Of a stretch of 6,049 bases of DNA, positions 1 to 5,035 are shown piece by piece (the stretch's first letter is position 1; each line of letters begins with the position of its first letter). Both the position numbers and the translations under genes were made by a program. The notes under the pieces are model-generated. The model saw only the letters and a list, made by a program, of their open reading frames with translations, ran no database searches and was not told where the DNA came from. The stretch is from contig DUHF01000164.1 in assembly GCA_013331015.1 (NCBI GenBank), positions 1 to 6,049 of the forward strand. Direction: 5' to 3'. This DNA is from Methanoregula sp. (GTDB lineage: Archaea; Halobacteriota; Methanomicrobia; Methanomicrobiales; Methanospirillaceae).

Positions 1-213
1 CTCGGCACCGTTGTTCTTCATCTCCTGGGGGACGTATTCGACGTTCCCTCCGGGGCATCCGTTGCAGGTAGCAAACCCGACAAGTTCCACGTCTTTATCT
101 TTATACCGTTCAAATGCTCCTTCGCGGTTGCGGAGTGCACGGAGGCACTTGCCCCCGGCGCAGGTCCGGTACCGGTCGCAGATGATGATCCCGATTCTGA
201 CTGGCTCACCCAT
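1..213 (-). CDS. CGGC-domain metal-binding protein, N-terminal part (cut by window edge)
   Basis: The first 71 codons of a minus-strand gene are open to the left edge, so the C terminus is missing. The protein starts MGEPVRIGIIICDRYRTC and has cysteines at residues 12, 18, 23, 50 and 53. The first three lie in a C-x5-C-x4-C arrangement and the last two in TCNGCPGG, which matches the signature stretch of CGGC-domain proteins (PF08821/COG5561 type), predicted to bind a metal and common in anaerobes and methanogens. No signal peptide or membrane segment is seen, so it is likely cytosolic. The ATG at 213 is chosen because AGGAG (223-227 on the complement) sits 9 bases upstream and no other in-frame ATG was found nearby. 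A TATA-like box further upstream suggests its own promoter rather than read-through from the transporter. The exact function of the family is unknown. Confidence 0.8.
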   Translation of the reverse strand, partial: MGEPVRIGIIICDRYRTCAGGKCLRALRNREGAFERYKDKDVELVGFATCNGCPGGNVEYVPQEMKNNGAE

Positions 214-253
214 GATCCCGTGCTCCTGAATAACTATCTTAAACTAGTATCTT

Positions 254-269
254 TTTCTCAAGAGAGAAA
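254..269. repeat. Short inverted repeat between TATA box and CGGC start
   Basis: TTTCTC-AAGA-GAGAAA is a perfect six-base inverted repeat with a four-base spacer. It lies just downstream of the candidate TATA box and upstream of the predicted transcription start of the CGGC gene, where an archaeal repressor would block initiation. There is no T-tract after it on the minus strand, so it does not look like a terminator. Short AT-rich repeats also occur by chance. Confidence 0.3.
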
Positions 270-270
270 T

Positions 271-280
271 ATCTTTTATA
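271..280 (-). promoter_or_regulatory. Candidate TATA box for the CGGC gene
   Basis: On the minus strand this reads TATAAAAGAT, a good archaeal TATA-box match. It lies about 60 bases before the start codon at 213. A start of transcription some 26 bases downstream (near 250) would leave a leader of about 37 bases that includes the AGGAG ribosome site. The upstream flank is T-rich, not the purine-rich BRE expected of a strong promoter, so the call is tentative. Confidence 0.4.
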
Positions 281-364
281 CAAAAACCAAACTGTCCCGT
301 CATCATCAGGCAGTCCGCTGACCTGATCTTTTCATATCCCCTCATATTTTTTTTGAGGATCCCT

Positions 365-390
365 CGGGATTGGAATTCCTGCAAATCCCG
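365..390 (-). repeat. Stem-loop just after the transporter stop codon
   Basis: CGGGATT (365-371) and AATCCCG (384-390) form a seven-base perfect stem around a 12-base loop that itself contains the palindrome GGAATTCC. It begins 7 bases after the stop codon of the CDF transporter. It could stabilise or end the mRNA, but the sequence that follows on the minus strand is A-rich, not T-rich, so it is not a convincing terminator. A T-rich stretch (TTTGGTTTTTG on the minus strand, ending near 281) further down is a possible archaeal termination site. Confidence 0.35.
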
Positions 391-397
391 GTCGCAG

Positions 398-1615
398 TTA
401 TTCCTGTTGCGGATCAGCCTTTTTGACCGACTGCTGAATGAATGATCCCATGGTGTCCGCGTCGGTCTGTACAGTCTCAATACCTGCATCGGCAAAGACA
501 TACCCCGGTCCCTTACCTGCGAGGTCCTCCCGGGTCACAATAATGTCCGGTTTTAAGGTGGCCAGAAAATTTGCTACCATGATTCCCTTTCCCTTGACCA
601 CTTGTTGGTGAGGGTTGGAGATCACTTCCGTCCGTTCCACCGCATTGCTCCCGGTATTCAAATCCACAACGCCAAAAAAGGGAGCTTCTCCAAAATGCTC
701 GCTGATCGATCCTTCTTGATCGGCAAGCGCGACCAGGTACCGGACTTTTGTGGTATGGGGGGGCTCATAATGCAGGACGGTATGGTCCACATTGGGAACC
801 GCCCGTTTGATCTCACGCTCGATCCGCTCACTAATCTGGTGTGCCCGATTAAAACCCGATGACCTAATGACGATGTCGGCCTCGACAAACACATATCTCC
901 CGGAATTTCGGCCCATGATCACCTTTATCTCCACGACCGCAGGATCGGCAAGAATGGTTGACCGGATGGTATCAAGCGTCTGAATATCGATCGAAGCATC
1001 GAGCAGAACCCGCATACCGTTCACGAGGATTCCCCATCCGGCTCTCACGATAAAAATGGCGACGATTATTGCGGCAATCCGGTCAACGGGAAATTGCATA
1101 TACTGCCCGAGAAGACCCAGGAAGACAACGGTTGAAGAGAGCACATCGGCAGTGAAATTTTTCCCGTCAGCGATAAGCCCGGGAGAATTGAACTGCGTTC
1201 CCATGCGGATTTCATAGCGGCCAAAGAGGAAAGGGACAAGGATAAGAGCTGCAACCAGCACGAGCACCCACGGGCTGAACTTCTGGATTTCTGATGCGGA
1301 GAAGAGTGCCTGGTACACGATCTCATATGCGGTGCCAAAGAGCAGGAGGGCAATTATTACCGCAACAAAATTTTCCACTTTATACATCCCATAGGGAAAA
1401 CTGCTGCTCTTTCTCTGCGAGATAATAATGCCAAGAATAAGTGCGCCTGAACCGATGATATCGATAAAGGAGTGAACGGCATCGGCTGCAAGCGACAAAC
1501 TTCCCGTTGAGAACGAGAGTGTGAGCTTGATGAATACCAGGCCGGCATTTACCAGAAGGGAATAGAAGGCCACCCGGACGAGGTTTCTGGTGTCGGCTGT
1601 CTTCTGGGCGGTCAT
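398..1615 (-). CDS. Cation diffusion facilitator (CDF) transporter fused to a NifX/NafY-like domain
   Basis: This 405-residue membrane protein should move a divalent metal ion across the cytoplasmic membrane by proton antiport. Residues about 12-200 hold six hydrophobic segments typical of the CDF family. The metal-site motif of segment 2 is seen as HSFID (H48, D52) within LAADAVHSFID. The matching site in segment 5 reads NFTAD (N153, D157) where zinc transporters usually have HxxxD. Residues about 205-288 match the cytoplasmic ZT-dimer domain, with H278 and H282 near its end. Residues about 291-395 add a complete NifX/NafY-type domain (ISEHFGEAPFFGVVD), the fold that binds iron-molybdenum or related cofactors (PF02579). 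Ordinary CDF proteins end near residue 290-300, so this is a natural fusion. It is divergent from the DUF5320/DUF134 unit. The ATG at 1615 has only a weak ribosome site; a TATA-like box close by suggests a very short leader. The transported metal cannot be told from sequence. Confidence 0.93.
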   Translation of the reverse strand: MTAQKTADTRNLVRVAFYSLLVNAGLVFIKLTLSFSTGSLSLAADAVHSFIDIIGSGALILGIIISQRKSSSFPYGMYKVENFVAVIIALLLFGTAYEIVYQALFSASEIQKFSPWVLVLVAALILVPFLFGRYEIRMGTQFNSPGLIADGKNFTADVLSSTVVFLGLLGQYMQFPVDRIAAIIVAIFIVRAGWGILVNGMRVLLDASIDIQTLDTIRSTILADPAVVEIKVIMGRNSGRYVFVEADIVIRSSGFNRAHQISERIEREIKRAVPNVDHTVLHYEPPHTTKVRYLVALADQEGSISEHFGEAPFFGVVDLNTGSNAVERTEVISNPHQQVVKGKGIMVANFLATLKPDIIVTREDLAGKGPGYVFADAGIETVQTDADTMGSFIQQSVKKADPQQE

Positions 1616-1639
1616 GGCAATCCCGTTTTATTCTGTTTC

Positions 1640-1646
1640 GATATAC
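1640..1646 (-). promoter_or_regulatory. Candidate TATA box for the CDF-NifX gene
   Basis: The minus strand reads GGTATATCG around here, with the purine-rich GAAGAG just upstream as a possible BRE. Its centre is about 27 bases before the ATG at 1615, so the transcript may begin at or within a few bases of the start codon (leaderless). That agrees with the lack of a good ribosome site. Not verified by any mapping data. Confidence 0.4.
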
Positions 1647-1671
1647 CTCTTCATTTACCTATTGTCATTAT

Positions 1672-1694
1672 GGAACATCGCCATGGTTTGTTCC
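1672..1694. repeat. Inverted repeat GGAACA-N11-TGTTCC in the divergent promoter region
   Basis: GGAACA (1672-1677) and TGTTCC (1689-1694) are perfect inverted halves 17 bases apart centre to centre, with the palindrome CCATGG in the spacer. The site lies between the candidate promoters of the CDF-NifX gene and the DUF5320/DUF134 unit and has the size of an operator for a dimeric helix-turn-helix regulator. Which protein binds is unknown; the neighbouring DUF134 proteins are obvious candidates. Confidence 0.4.
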
Positions 1695-1728
1695 GTAACT
1701 TGCCCGATCCAATGCACTTAAGAATATG

Positions 1729-1742
1729 TGAATATATATTCA
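1729..1742 (+). promoter_or_regulatory. TATA-like 14-base perfect palindrome upstream of the DUF5320/DUF134 unit
   Basis: TGAATATATATTCA is a perfect palindrome 17 bases before the ATG at 1760. Its core TATATATT can serve as a TATA box, or it may be an operator that overlaps or follows a TATA box formed by TTAAGAATAT (1718-1727). The second reading fits better with a transcript that still carries the ribosome site GCGAGG (1747-1752). Either way a protein bound here would control the plus-strand unit, so autoregulation by DUF134 is possible. This is inference from position and symmetry. Confidence 0.5.
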
Positions 1743-1759
1743 TTTAGCGAGGCAGACAG

Positions 1760-2026
1760 ATGCCAGGACAAGATCAGACTGGCCCGGCCGGCAATGGACC
1801 CGGCACGGGAAGGGGTATGGGCCCCTGCGGAAGAGGTATGGCGTATGGTCGTGGATTCGGCCGGGGTTTCGGCAGGGGCCGGGGCTTTGGCGCGGGATTT
1901 TACGGCAACTACGTGGAGCCCGAACCGTTAAGCAAGGAAGCACAGAAGCAGCTCCTCGAAGCAGAACTCAAACGCATTGAGGCTGAAAAGACACAAATCA
2001 CCAAACGGCTTACTACTCTTGAGTAA
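1760..2026 (+). CDS. Small Gly/Arg-rich DUF5320-like protein
   Basis: An 88-residue protein with two clear parts. Residues 1-50 are rich in Gly, Arg and Phe, starting MPGQDQTGPAGNGPGTGRG, with a single cysteine (C23) and repeated RGFG units at 31-44. Residues 56-88 are charged and helical with heptad-like spacing (LSKEAQKQLLEAELKRIEAE), most likely a short coiled coil for oligomerisation. This layout matches the DUF5320 family of anaerobes and methanogens, which is often found beside NifX-like and DUF134 genes; its function is unknown. The ATG at 1760 follows GCGAGG at a spacing of 7 bases. The stop codon shares one base with the start of the next gene (TAATG), so the two are almost certainly co-translated. 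The disordered, basic N-terminal half could bind nucleic acid or act as a flexible partner, but that is speculation. Confidence 0.8.
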   Translation: MPGQDQTGPAGNGPGTGRGMGPCGRGMAYGRGFGRGFGRGRGFGAGFYGNYVEPEPLSKEAQKQLLEAELKRIEAEKTQITKRLTTLE

Positions 2027-2316
2027 TGCCGGGAAGACGACGATGCAGGAGGGTGGGCCACGAGCCCGCCTTCACGTCATTTGGACCTGCACGGGCAGGC
2101 AGCAGCGAACCTGAAGAGGCGGTCCTCTCAGTTGATGAGTTTGAAGCAGTCAGGCTCAAGGATCTTGAAGGGCACGACCAGAGCGAATGCGCTGCAATGA
2201 TGGATATCTCGCAGCCGACGTTCCACCGTCTGGTGATCTCCGCACGGCGAAAGATTGCCGATGCGCTGACGCACGGTAAGACGATAAAGATCATGGGCGG
2301 GAATTACCGGTTATAA
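2026..2316 (+). CDS. DUF134 family helix-turn-helix DNA-binding protein
   Basis: A 96-residue protein of the DUF134/COG1342 family (PF02001), predicted DNA-binding regulators. It shows the family order: a basic N terminus (MPGRRRCRRVGHEPAFTSFGP), the helical stretch LSVDEFEAVRLKDLEGHDQ (residues about 34-52), and a sigma-region-4-like helix-turn-helix (ECAAMMDISQPTFHRLVISA, about 54-73) followed by ARRKIADALTHGKTIKI. Length is normal for the family. The start overlaps the DUF5320-like stop by one base and has no clear ribosome site of its own, so it depends on translational coupling. It lies divergent from the CDF-NifX transporter and so is a good candidate to control both that gene and its own unit through the shared upstream region. 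A second, diverged paralogue is encoded on the opposite strand at 4604-5035. Confidence 0.92.
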   Translation: MPGRRRCRRVGHEPAFTSFGPARAGSSEPEEAVLSVDEFEAVRLKDLEGHDQSECAAMMDISQPTFHRLVISARRKIADALTHGKTIKIMGGNYRL

Positions 2317-2326
2317 AAAAAACCGG
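2307..2326 (-). terminator. Hairpin with T-tract at the convergent gene ends
   Basis: CCGGTT (2307-2312) and AACCGG (2321-2326) pair around an A-rich loop, and after one A-A mismatch three more pairs extend the stem outward. On the minus strand the loop contains a run of eight T, which suits archaeal termination of the HIT-end operon transcript about 45 bases past its stop codon at 2361. On the plus strand the hairpin overlaps the last codons and stop of the DUF134 gene. For plus-strand transcripts, CCTTTTT near 2354-2360 is a separate weak candidate. Confidence 0.45.
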
Positions 2327-2360
2327 AAATGATCCGTAATCCGCATTTTACAGAACCTTT

Positions 2361-2732
2361 TTAGGGGCGCTCCATGACAAACCCCCGGATTCCGCCGGGT
2401 GGATTTTTGCTCTCTTCGTTATACCTCGGGATCAGGTGCACATGGCAGTGCATGACCCGCTGGTCGGCGGCTGCACCGGTATTGATTACGATATTGTACC
2501 CGGCAGGAGTAAACCGTTCCTCAAGCAGTGCCCGTGTAGAAAAGAGCATTTCAGGAAGGGCTGCCTGTTCTTCCGGTGTCGTGCTGAATATGTCGGGGCA
2601 GTGCCGGAACGGGATCACCAGCAGGTGCCCGGGGGTTGCCGGGAATGCATCCCACCGCGCGTACCACAACGAATTTTGAAAAATTATGTCGTTCTTATCC
2701 GGGAAACAAAAGGGGCAGGTCAATTCCGTCAT
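2361..2732 (-). CDS. HIT family protein (nucleotide hydrolase/transferase type)
   Basis: A 123-residue cytosolic histidine-triad protein. The catalytic triad motif H-x-H-x-H-x is seen as MHCHVHLIPR (H95, H97, H99). CPFC at residues 6-9 together with H44 and H95 gives the zinc site seen in many HIT proteins. PGHLLVIP (34-41) and GYNIVINTG (78-86) are the usual core strands that hold the nucleotide. Members cleave phosphoramide or phosphoanhydride bonds of nucleotides such as AMP-lysine or dinucleoside polyphosphates; the substrate here cannot be chosen. Length is normal for a compact HIT protein. It is the last gene of the minus-strand operon, 26 bases after the MBL gene. The ATG at 2732 lacks a clear ribosome site, but no better start fits the conserved N-terminal CPFC. 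Confidence 0.93.
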   Translation of the reverse strand: MTELTCPFCFPDKNDIIFQNSLWYARWDAFPATPGHLLVIPFRHCPDIFSTTPEEQAALPEMLFSTRALLEERFTPAGYNIVINTGAAADQRVMHCHVHLIPRYNEESKNPPGGIRGFVMERP

Positions 2733-2758
2733 CGCAGGCCACAGTATACGTATCCGGA

Positions 2759-3607
2759 TTACCGGACAGGGAATTCCAGCCGGAGCCCCACGCCGCTTTC
2801 CTGCAGGGGGGCCACCTGCGCGAGAGCAACCTTGGCCCCAAGCGATGTGCAGTGGCAGGCATGGAGGGCGGCTGGCCGGAGTTCTTTGAGATACGCGAGT
2901 GTCCCGTCAAGCTGGGGCCCGGGCTTTGTGAGGTGGAGACCTCCAATGATATCCTGCACCCGGCTCTCTCCGCAGACTTTCTTTGCGTAATCAGTGGTAT
3001 TGCAGATCCCGGCATGGGCGCATCCTGAGATGACGACAAGACCGTCCCGTCCCCGGAAAACAAGGGCGGAGTCATCAAGGATCCGGTCCTCTTCGGAGGT
3101 CCCGTCCGGAAGCAGGATCCGCCGGGGGCCGGGATCGAAGACCTCAAAGGGGAACCTGCGCTCGATCTCCCCAAGGAAGAAGAGATTGGGCGTGAGCTGC
3201 AGCGGCCCTGTTGAAAGGTCAAGAGGCACCGCTCTCTCCACGGCATCGGCAGTGAGTATGGATCCATTGTCTGCGATGGGCTGCTTGGGGCGGGGGAGGA
3301 AGCAGCGGGGGTGGGCAACAAGGCGCGGGAGACGGTGTGCAGTCTGTTCGATCGTCGCTTCCATGAACCGGTGGAGGATGTGCCAGAGCCCGCCGGTATG
3401 GTCAAAATGCCCATGGGAGAGGACAATATAGTCAAGATCAAGGAGATCGATGTCCATCTTCGCTGCGTTCCTCACGACCGCATCCGAATAACCGGTATCA
3501 AAGAGGATTTTTCTTCCTTCCGTCTCAAGGTATGCAGAAAAACCATGCTCTGCAACAAACATCCGGTCGAAGAGCGCAGTGTTGTCAACAAGGATGGTTA
3601 CGTCCAT
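2759..3607 (-). CDS. MBL-fold metallo-hydrolase of the dihydropterin ribofuranosyl-aminobenzene phosphate synthase type (COG1237)
   Basis: A 282-residue metallo-beta-lactamase-fold protein. The metal signature is SHGHFDHTGG with H65, H67, D69 and H70; further likely metal ligands are H198 in GCAHAGICN and H252 in HACHCTS, and GGLHL (H225) is another conserved feature. The N-terminal MDVTILVDNTA, the conserved LFDTGYS and the GCAHAGI block are typical of COG1237. The archaeal member MJ0301 is reported to act in making the aminobenzene-ribofuranosyl pterin precursor of methanopterin, so a pterin-pathway role is possible, but many paralogues in anaerobes have no known substrate. Its ATG directly follows the TAA of the upstream radical SAM gene (TAAATG, no gap), pointing to coupled translation. 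The operon setting among radical SAM and MinD-type genes argues for a cofactor-related job, not beta-lactam hydrolysis. Confidence 0.9.
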   Translation of the reverse strand: MDVTILVDNTALFDRMFVAEHGFSAYLETEGRKILFDTGYSDAVVRNAAKMDIDLLDLDYIVLSHGHFDHTGGLWHILHRFMEATIEQTAHRLPRLVAHPRCFLPRPKQPIADNGSILTADAVERAVPLDLSTGPLQLTPNLFFLGEIERRFPFEVFDPGPRRILLPDGTSEEDRILDDSALVFRGRDGLVVISGCAHAGICNTTDYAKKVCGESRVQDIIGGLHLTKPGPQLDGTLAYLKELRPAALHACHCTSLGAKVALAQVAPLQESGVGLRLEFPVR

Positions 3608-4573
3608 TTACAAGCGCTCCTGGTCATCCGGTTCCTGGCAGATCATATAAAATACCCCCCGTGCCATCCGCTTCGAACACACTTCCCCGGCCCGTTCAAG
3701 TGTGCCGAGGATCTTGGCCACCTCACCTCCGGCAAGGCCGGTTGTCCTTACAAGGTCTTCAACGGTTGACGGCCGGCGGTTCAGGGTTGCGCGTATCAGG
3801 TCTGTTGCTCCGGTTTCCACCTGCGCTGCTGCAGAGGCCGGGGGTCGTGGCCCGGTGATCCCGACACCCCGTGTACGGCCTAAAGCCTGGATAACCCGCT
3901 CAAGTTCCGCATTGGAGGCGGCCTCTACCCAGCATTCTGCGGGAGGACGATCGAGGGTATTAAGCTGGACATTATCCGGATTGATCCGGCAAATGGCATC
4001 TTTGAGTCCCGCGAGTTCCGCATCTGTTGTGTTCAGCCCGGGAATGATGAACACTTCGAGCCAGAGGGCACCCTTGTATATCGCACGGAACTGTTCCATT
4101 CCACGGATAATCTCATCAATTCTCAGGGACGGGTGGGGGTTATGGATGCGTTCGAAGGTCTGCTGGTTCGTGGTCGTAAGAGTCGGGATGACCCGGTCGG
4201 CAGGAAGCAGTTCCTCCCGCACGTTCCGGTCGGTCAGCAGGCTGCCATTCGTAAGAACACTTAAGGTGTACTCCGGATACTCGCGTTTCACCCATGCGAT
4301 GATTGGCCCGAGGGACCGGGCAAGGGTCGGCTCACCGGATCCTGCCAGGGTGATCGAATCAAGACGTGGGCGGGATGCAAGCACCTCCCGGAGTTCTGCC
4401 ATCACTTCAAAGGCGGGAAAAAAGTCCTGCCGGGTAATGGTCTCTTCTGTCGTGTGCCCACATTCACAATAGGCGCAGTCATACGAACAGGTCTTGAACG
4501 GAATAAGGTCAACCCCAAGCGAGAGCCCCAGCCTGCGGGAGAGGACCGGTCCGAAGATGTGTTTTCTTCTCAT
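3608..4573 (-). CDS. Radical SAM protein (COG0731-like) with C-terminal winged-helix domain
   Basis: A 321-residue radical S-adenosylmethionine enzyme. The [4Fe-4S] cluster motif is TCSYDCAYCECG with C29, C33 and C36 (C-x3-C-x2-C), plus C38 beside it. AGSGEPTL (77-84) is the SAM-binding GGE-like motif, and LSVLTNGSLL (104-113) and WLEVFIIPGLN (171-181) are later core strands. The opening FGPVLSRRLGLSLGVDLIPFKTC is characteristic of a COG0731 subfamily widespread in anaerobes. These proteins are related to the wyosine tRNA enzyme TYW1 in the barrel, but the reaction of this subfamily is not known. Residues about 255-312 look like a winged helix (ATLNRRPSTVEDLVRTTGLA, then ERAGEVCSKRMARGVFYM), which could bind nucleic acid or protein. 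It sits between the second DUF134 gene (30-base gap) and the MBL gene (no gap). The ATG at 4573 has a weak ribosome site but gives the conserved N terminus. Confidence 0.92.
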   Translation of the reverse strand: MRRKHIFGPVLSRRLGLSLGVDLIPFKTCSYDCAYCECGHTTEETITRQDFFPAFEVMAELREVLASRPRLDSITLAGSGEPTLARSLGPIIAWVKREYPEYTLSVLTNGSLLTDRNVREELLPADRVIPTLTTTNQQTFERIHNPHPSLRIDEIIRGMEQFRAIYKGALWLEVFIIPGLNTTDAELAGLKDAICRINPDNVQLNTLDRPPAECWVEAASNAELERVIQALGRTRGVGITGPRPPASAAAQVETGATDLIRATLNRRPSTVEDLVRTTGLAGGEVAKILGTLERAGEVCSKRMARGVFYMICQEPDDQERL

Positions 4574-4603
4574 GGTTGTTGCCGGCCGTGACCATCCCCG
4601 TGG

Positions 4604-5035
4604 CTATTCCACCGGGTCACTGCGGTGCCCCTCCTTGGAAATCCGTGGACAGAAGCCTCCCCCGGTTTTTGGGCAGAGATTGTCATTCTTTTTCGGGCAG
4701 AGTCCTTCGAGTTTGCGCGTGCACTCTGCCACCTGGATCGTCTTGCCGTTGATGAGCGCATCGGCAATCTTACGCCGTGCCTCGTGGATGTCCCGCCAGA
4801 TGGTCTTCCGGGAAACCCCCAATACGGCTGCGGCCTGCTCCTGCTCCATCTGCTGCAGATCGATGAGACTTAAGGCTGCCATCTCTTCAGGCAGCAGCGA
4901 GACCACCTCACCCTTCTTGTCTGATTCGCACTGCGGCGCGTAACACCGCATGGCCGGCCCGCCTTTCAGGGACCGGTTCATCCGGGGTCTCCCCCTCCTC
5001 CGGCAGCATTCTTCCCTATTAACGCTGGTTTCCAA
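4604..5035 (-). CDS. DUF134-like helix-turn-helix protein with cysteine-repeat C-terminal tail
   Basis: A 143-residue diverged paralogue of the DUF134 protein at 2026-2316. The core aligns well: RGRPR near residues 15-19, a helix around SLLPEEMAALSLIDLQQMEQ, the helix-turn-helix QAAAVLGVSRKTIWRDIHEA (67-86), and ARRKIADALINGKTIQV, nearly the same as ARRKIADALTHGKTIKI in the paralogue. After residue 103 comes an added tail with cysteines at 105, 113, 121 and 129, exactly eight residues apart, three of them in a CP(K/R) step. Further cysteines are C10, C11, C31 and C36. This suggests a metal- or Fe-S-sensing regulator. Start choice: a TTG at 5035 keeps the family's RGRPR N terminus and overlaps the ATPase gene by 17 bases; an ATG at 4981 has a much stronger ribosome site but loses it. 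Confidence 0.85.
   Translation of the reverse strand: METSVNREECCRRRGRPRMNRSLKGGPAMRCYAPQCESDKKGEVVSLLPEEMAALSLIDLQQMEQEQAAAVLGVSRKTIWRDIHEARRKIADALINGKTIQVAECTRKLEGLCPKKNDNLCPKTGGGFCPRISKEGHRSDPVE
4988..5001 (-). promoter_or_regulatory. Strong Shine-Dalgarno-like run before an alternative start (ATG at 4981)
   Basis: The minus strand reads GGAGGAGGGGGAGA, ending 6 bases before the in-frame ATG at 4981. The same bases encode Arg-Arg-Gly-Arg if translation begins at the TTG at 5035. The run could therefore be a real ribosome site giving a 125-residue protein, or simply arginine codons of the DUF134 N terminus. Homology to the family N terminus favours the longer form; the ribosome site favours the shorter one. 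Confidence 0.4.

Noticed and set aside
18..209. 63-residue minus-strand ORF at the left edge
   Set aside because: It is Ser/Thr/Pro-rich and out of frame with the CGGC-domain reading frame, which has conserved cysteines, a ribosome site and an open left end.
340..358. CCTCA/TGAGG hairpin with a T8 loop on the plus strand as a terminator
   Set aside because: No plus-strand gene ends here, and on the minus strand the loop is A-rich; the stem is only five bases.
398..750. A nitrogen-fixation locus suggested by the NifX-like domain
   Set aside because: No nifH, nifD, nifK, nifE, nifN or nifB gene is in the window, and NifX-like domains occur widely in non-fixing anaerobes.
2436..2990. 184-residue plus-strand ORF opposite HIT and MBL
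   Set aside because: It spans two real genes on the other strand, has no domain and no promoter or ribosome site.
2695..3441. 248-residue minus-strand ORF within the MBL gene
   Set aside because: Low-complexity Ser/Pro/Arg composition in a shifted frame of the MBL gene, whose own frame has the full HxHxDH signature.
3702..4472. 256-residue plus-strand ORF opposite the radical SAM gene
   Set aside because: It is Ser/Arg-rich with no recognisable domain and lies wholly antisense to a clear radical SAM gene; long shadow frames are expected in GC-rich genes.
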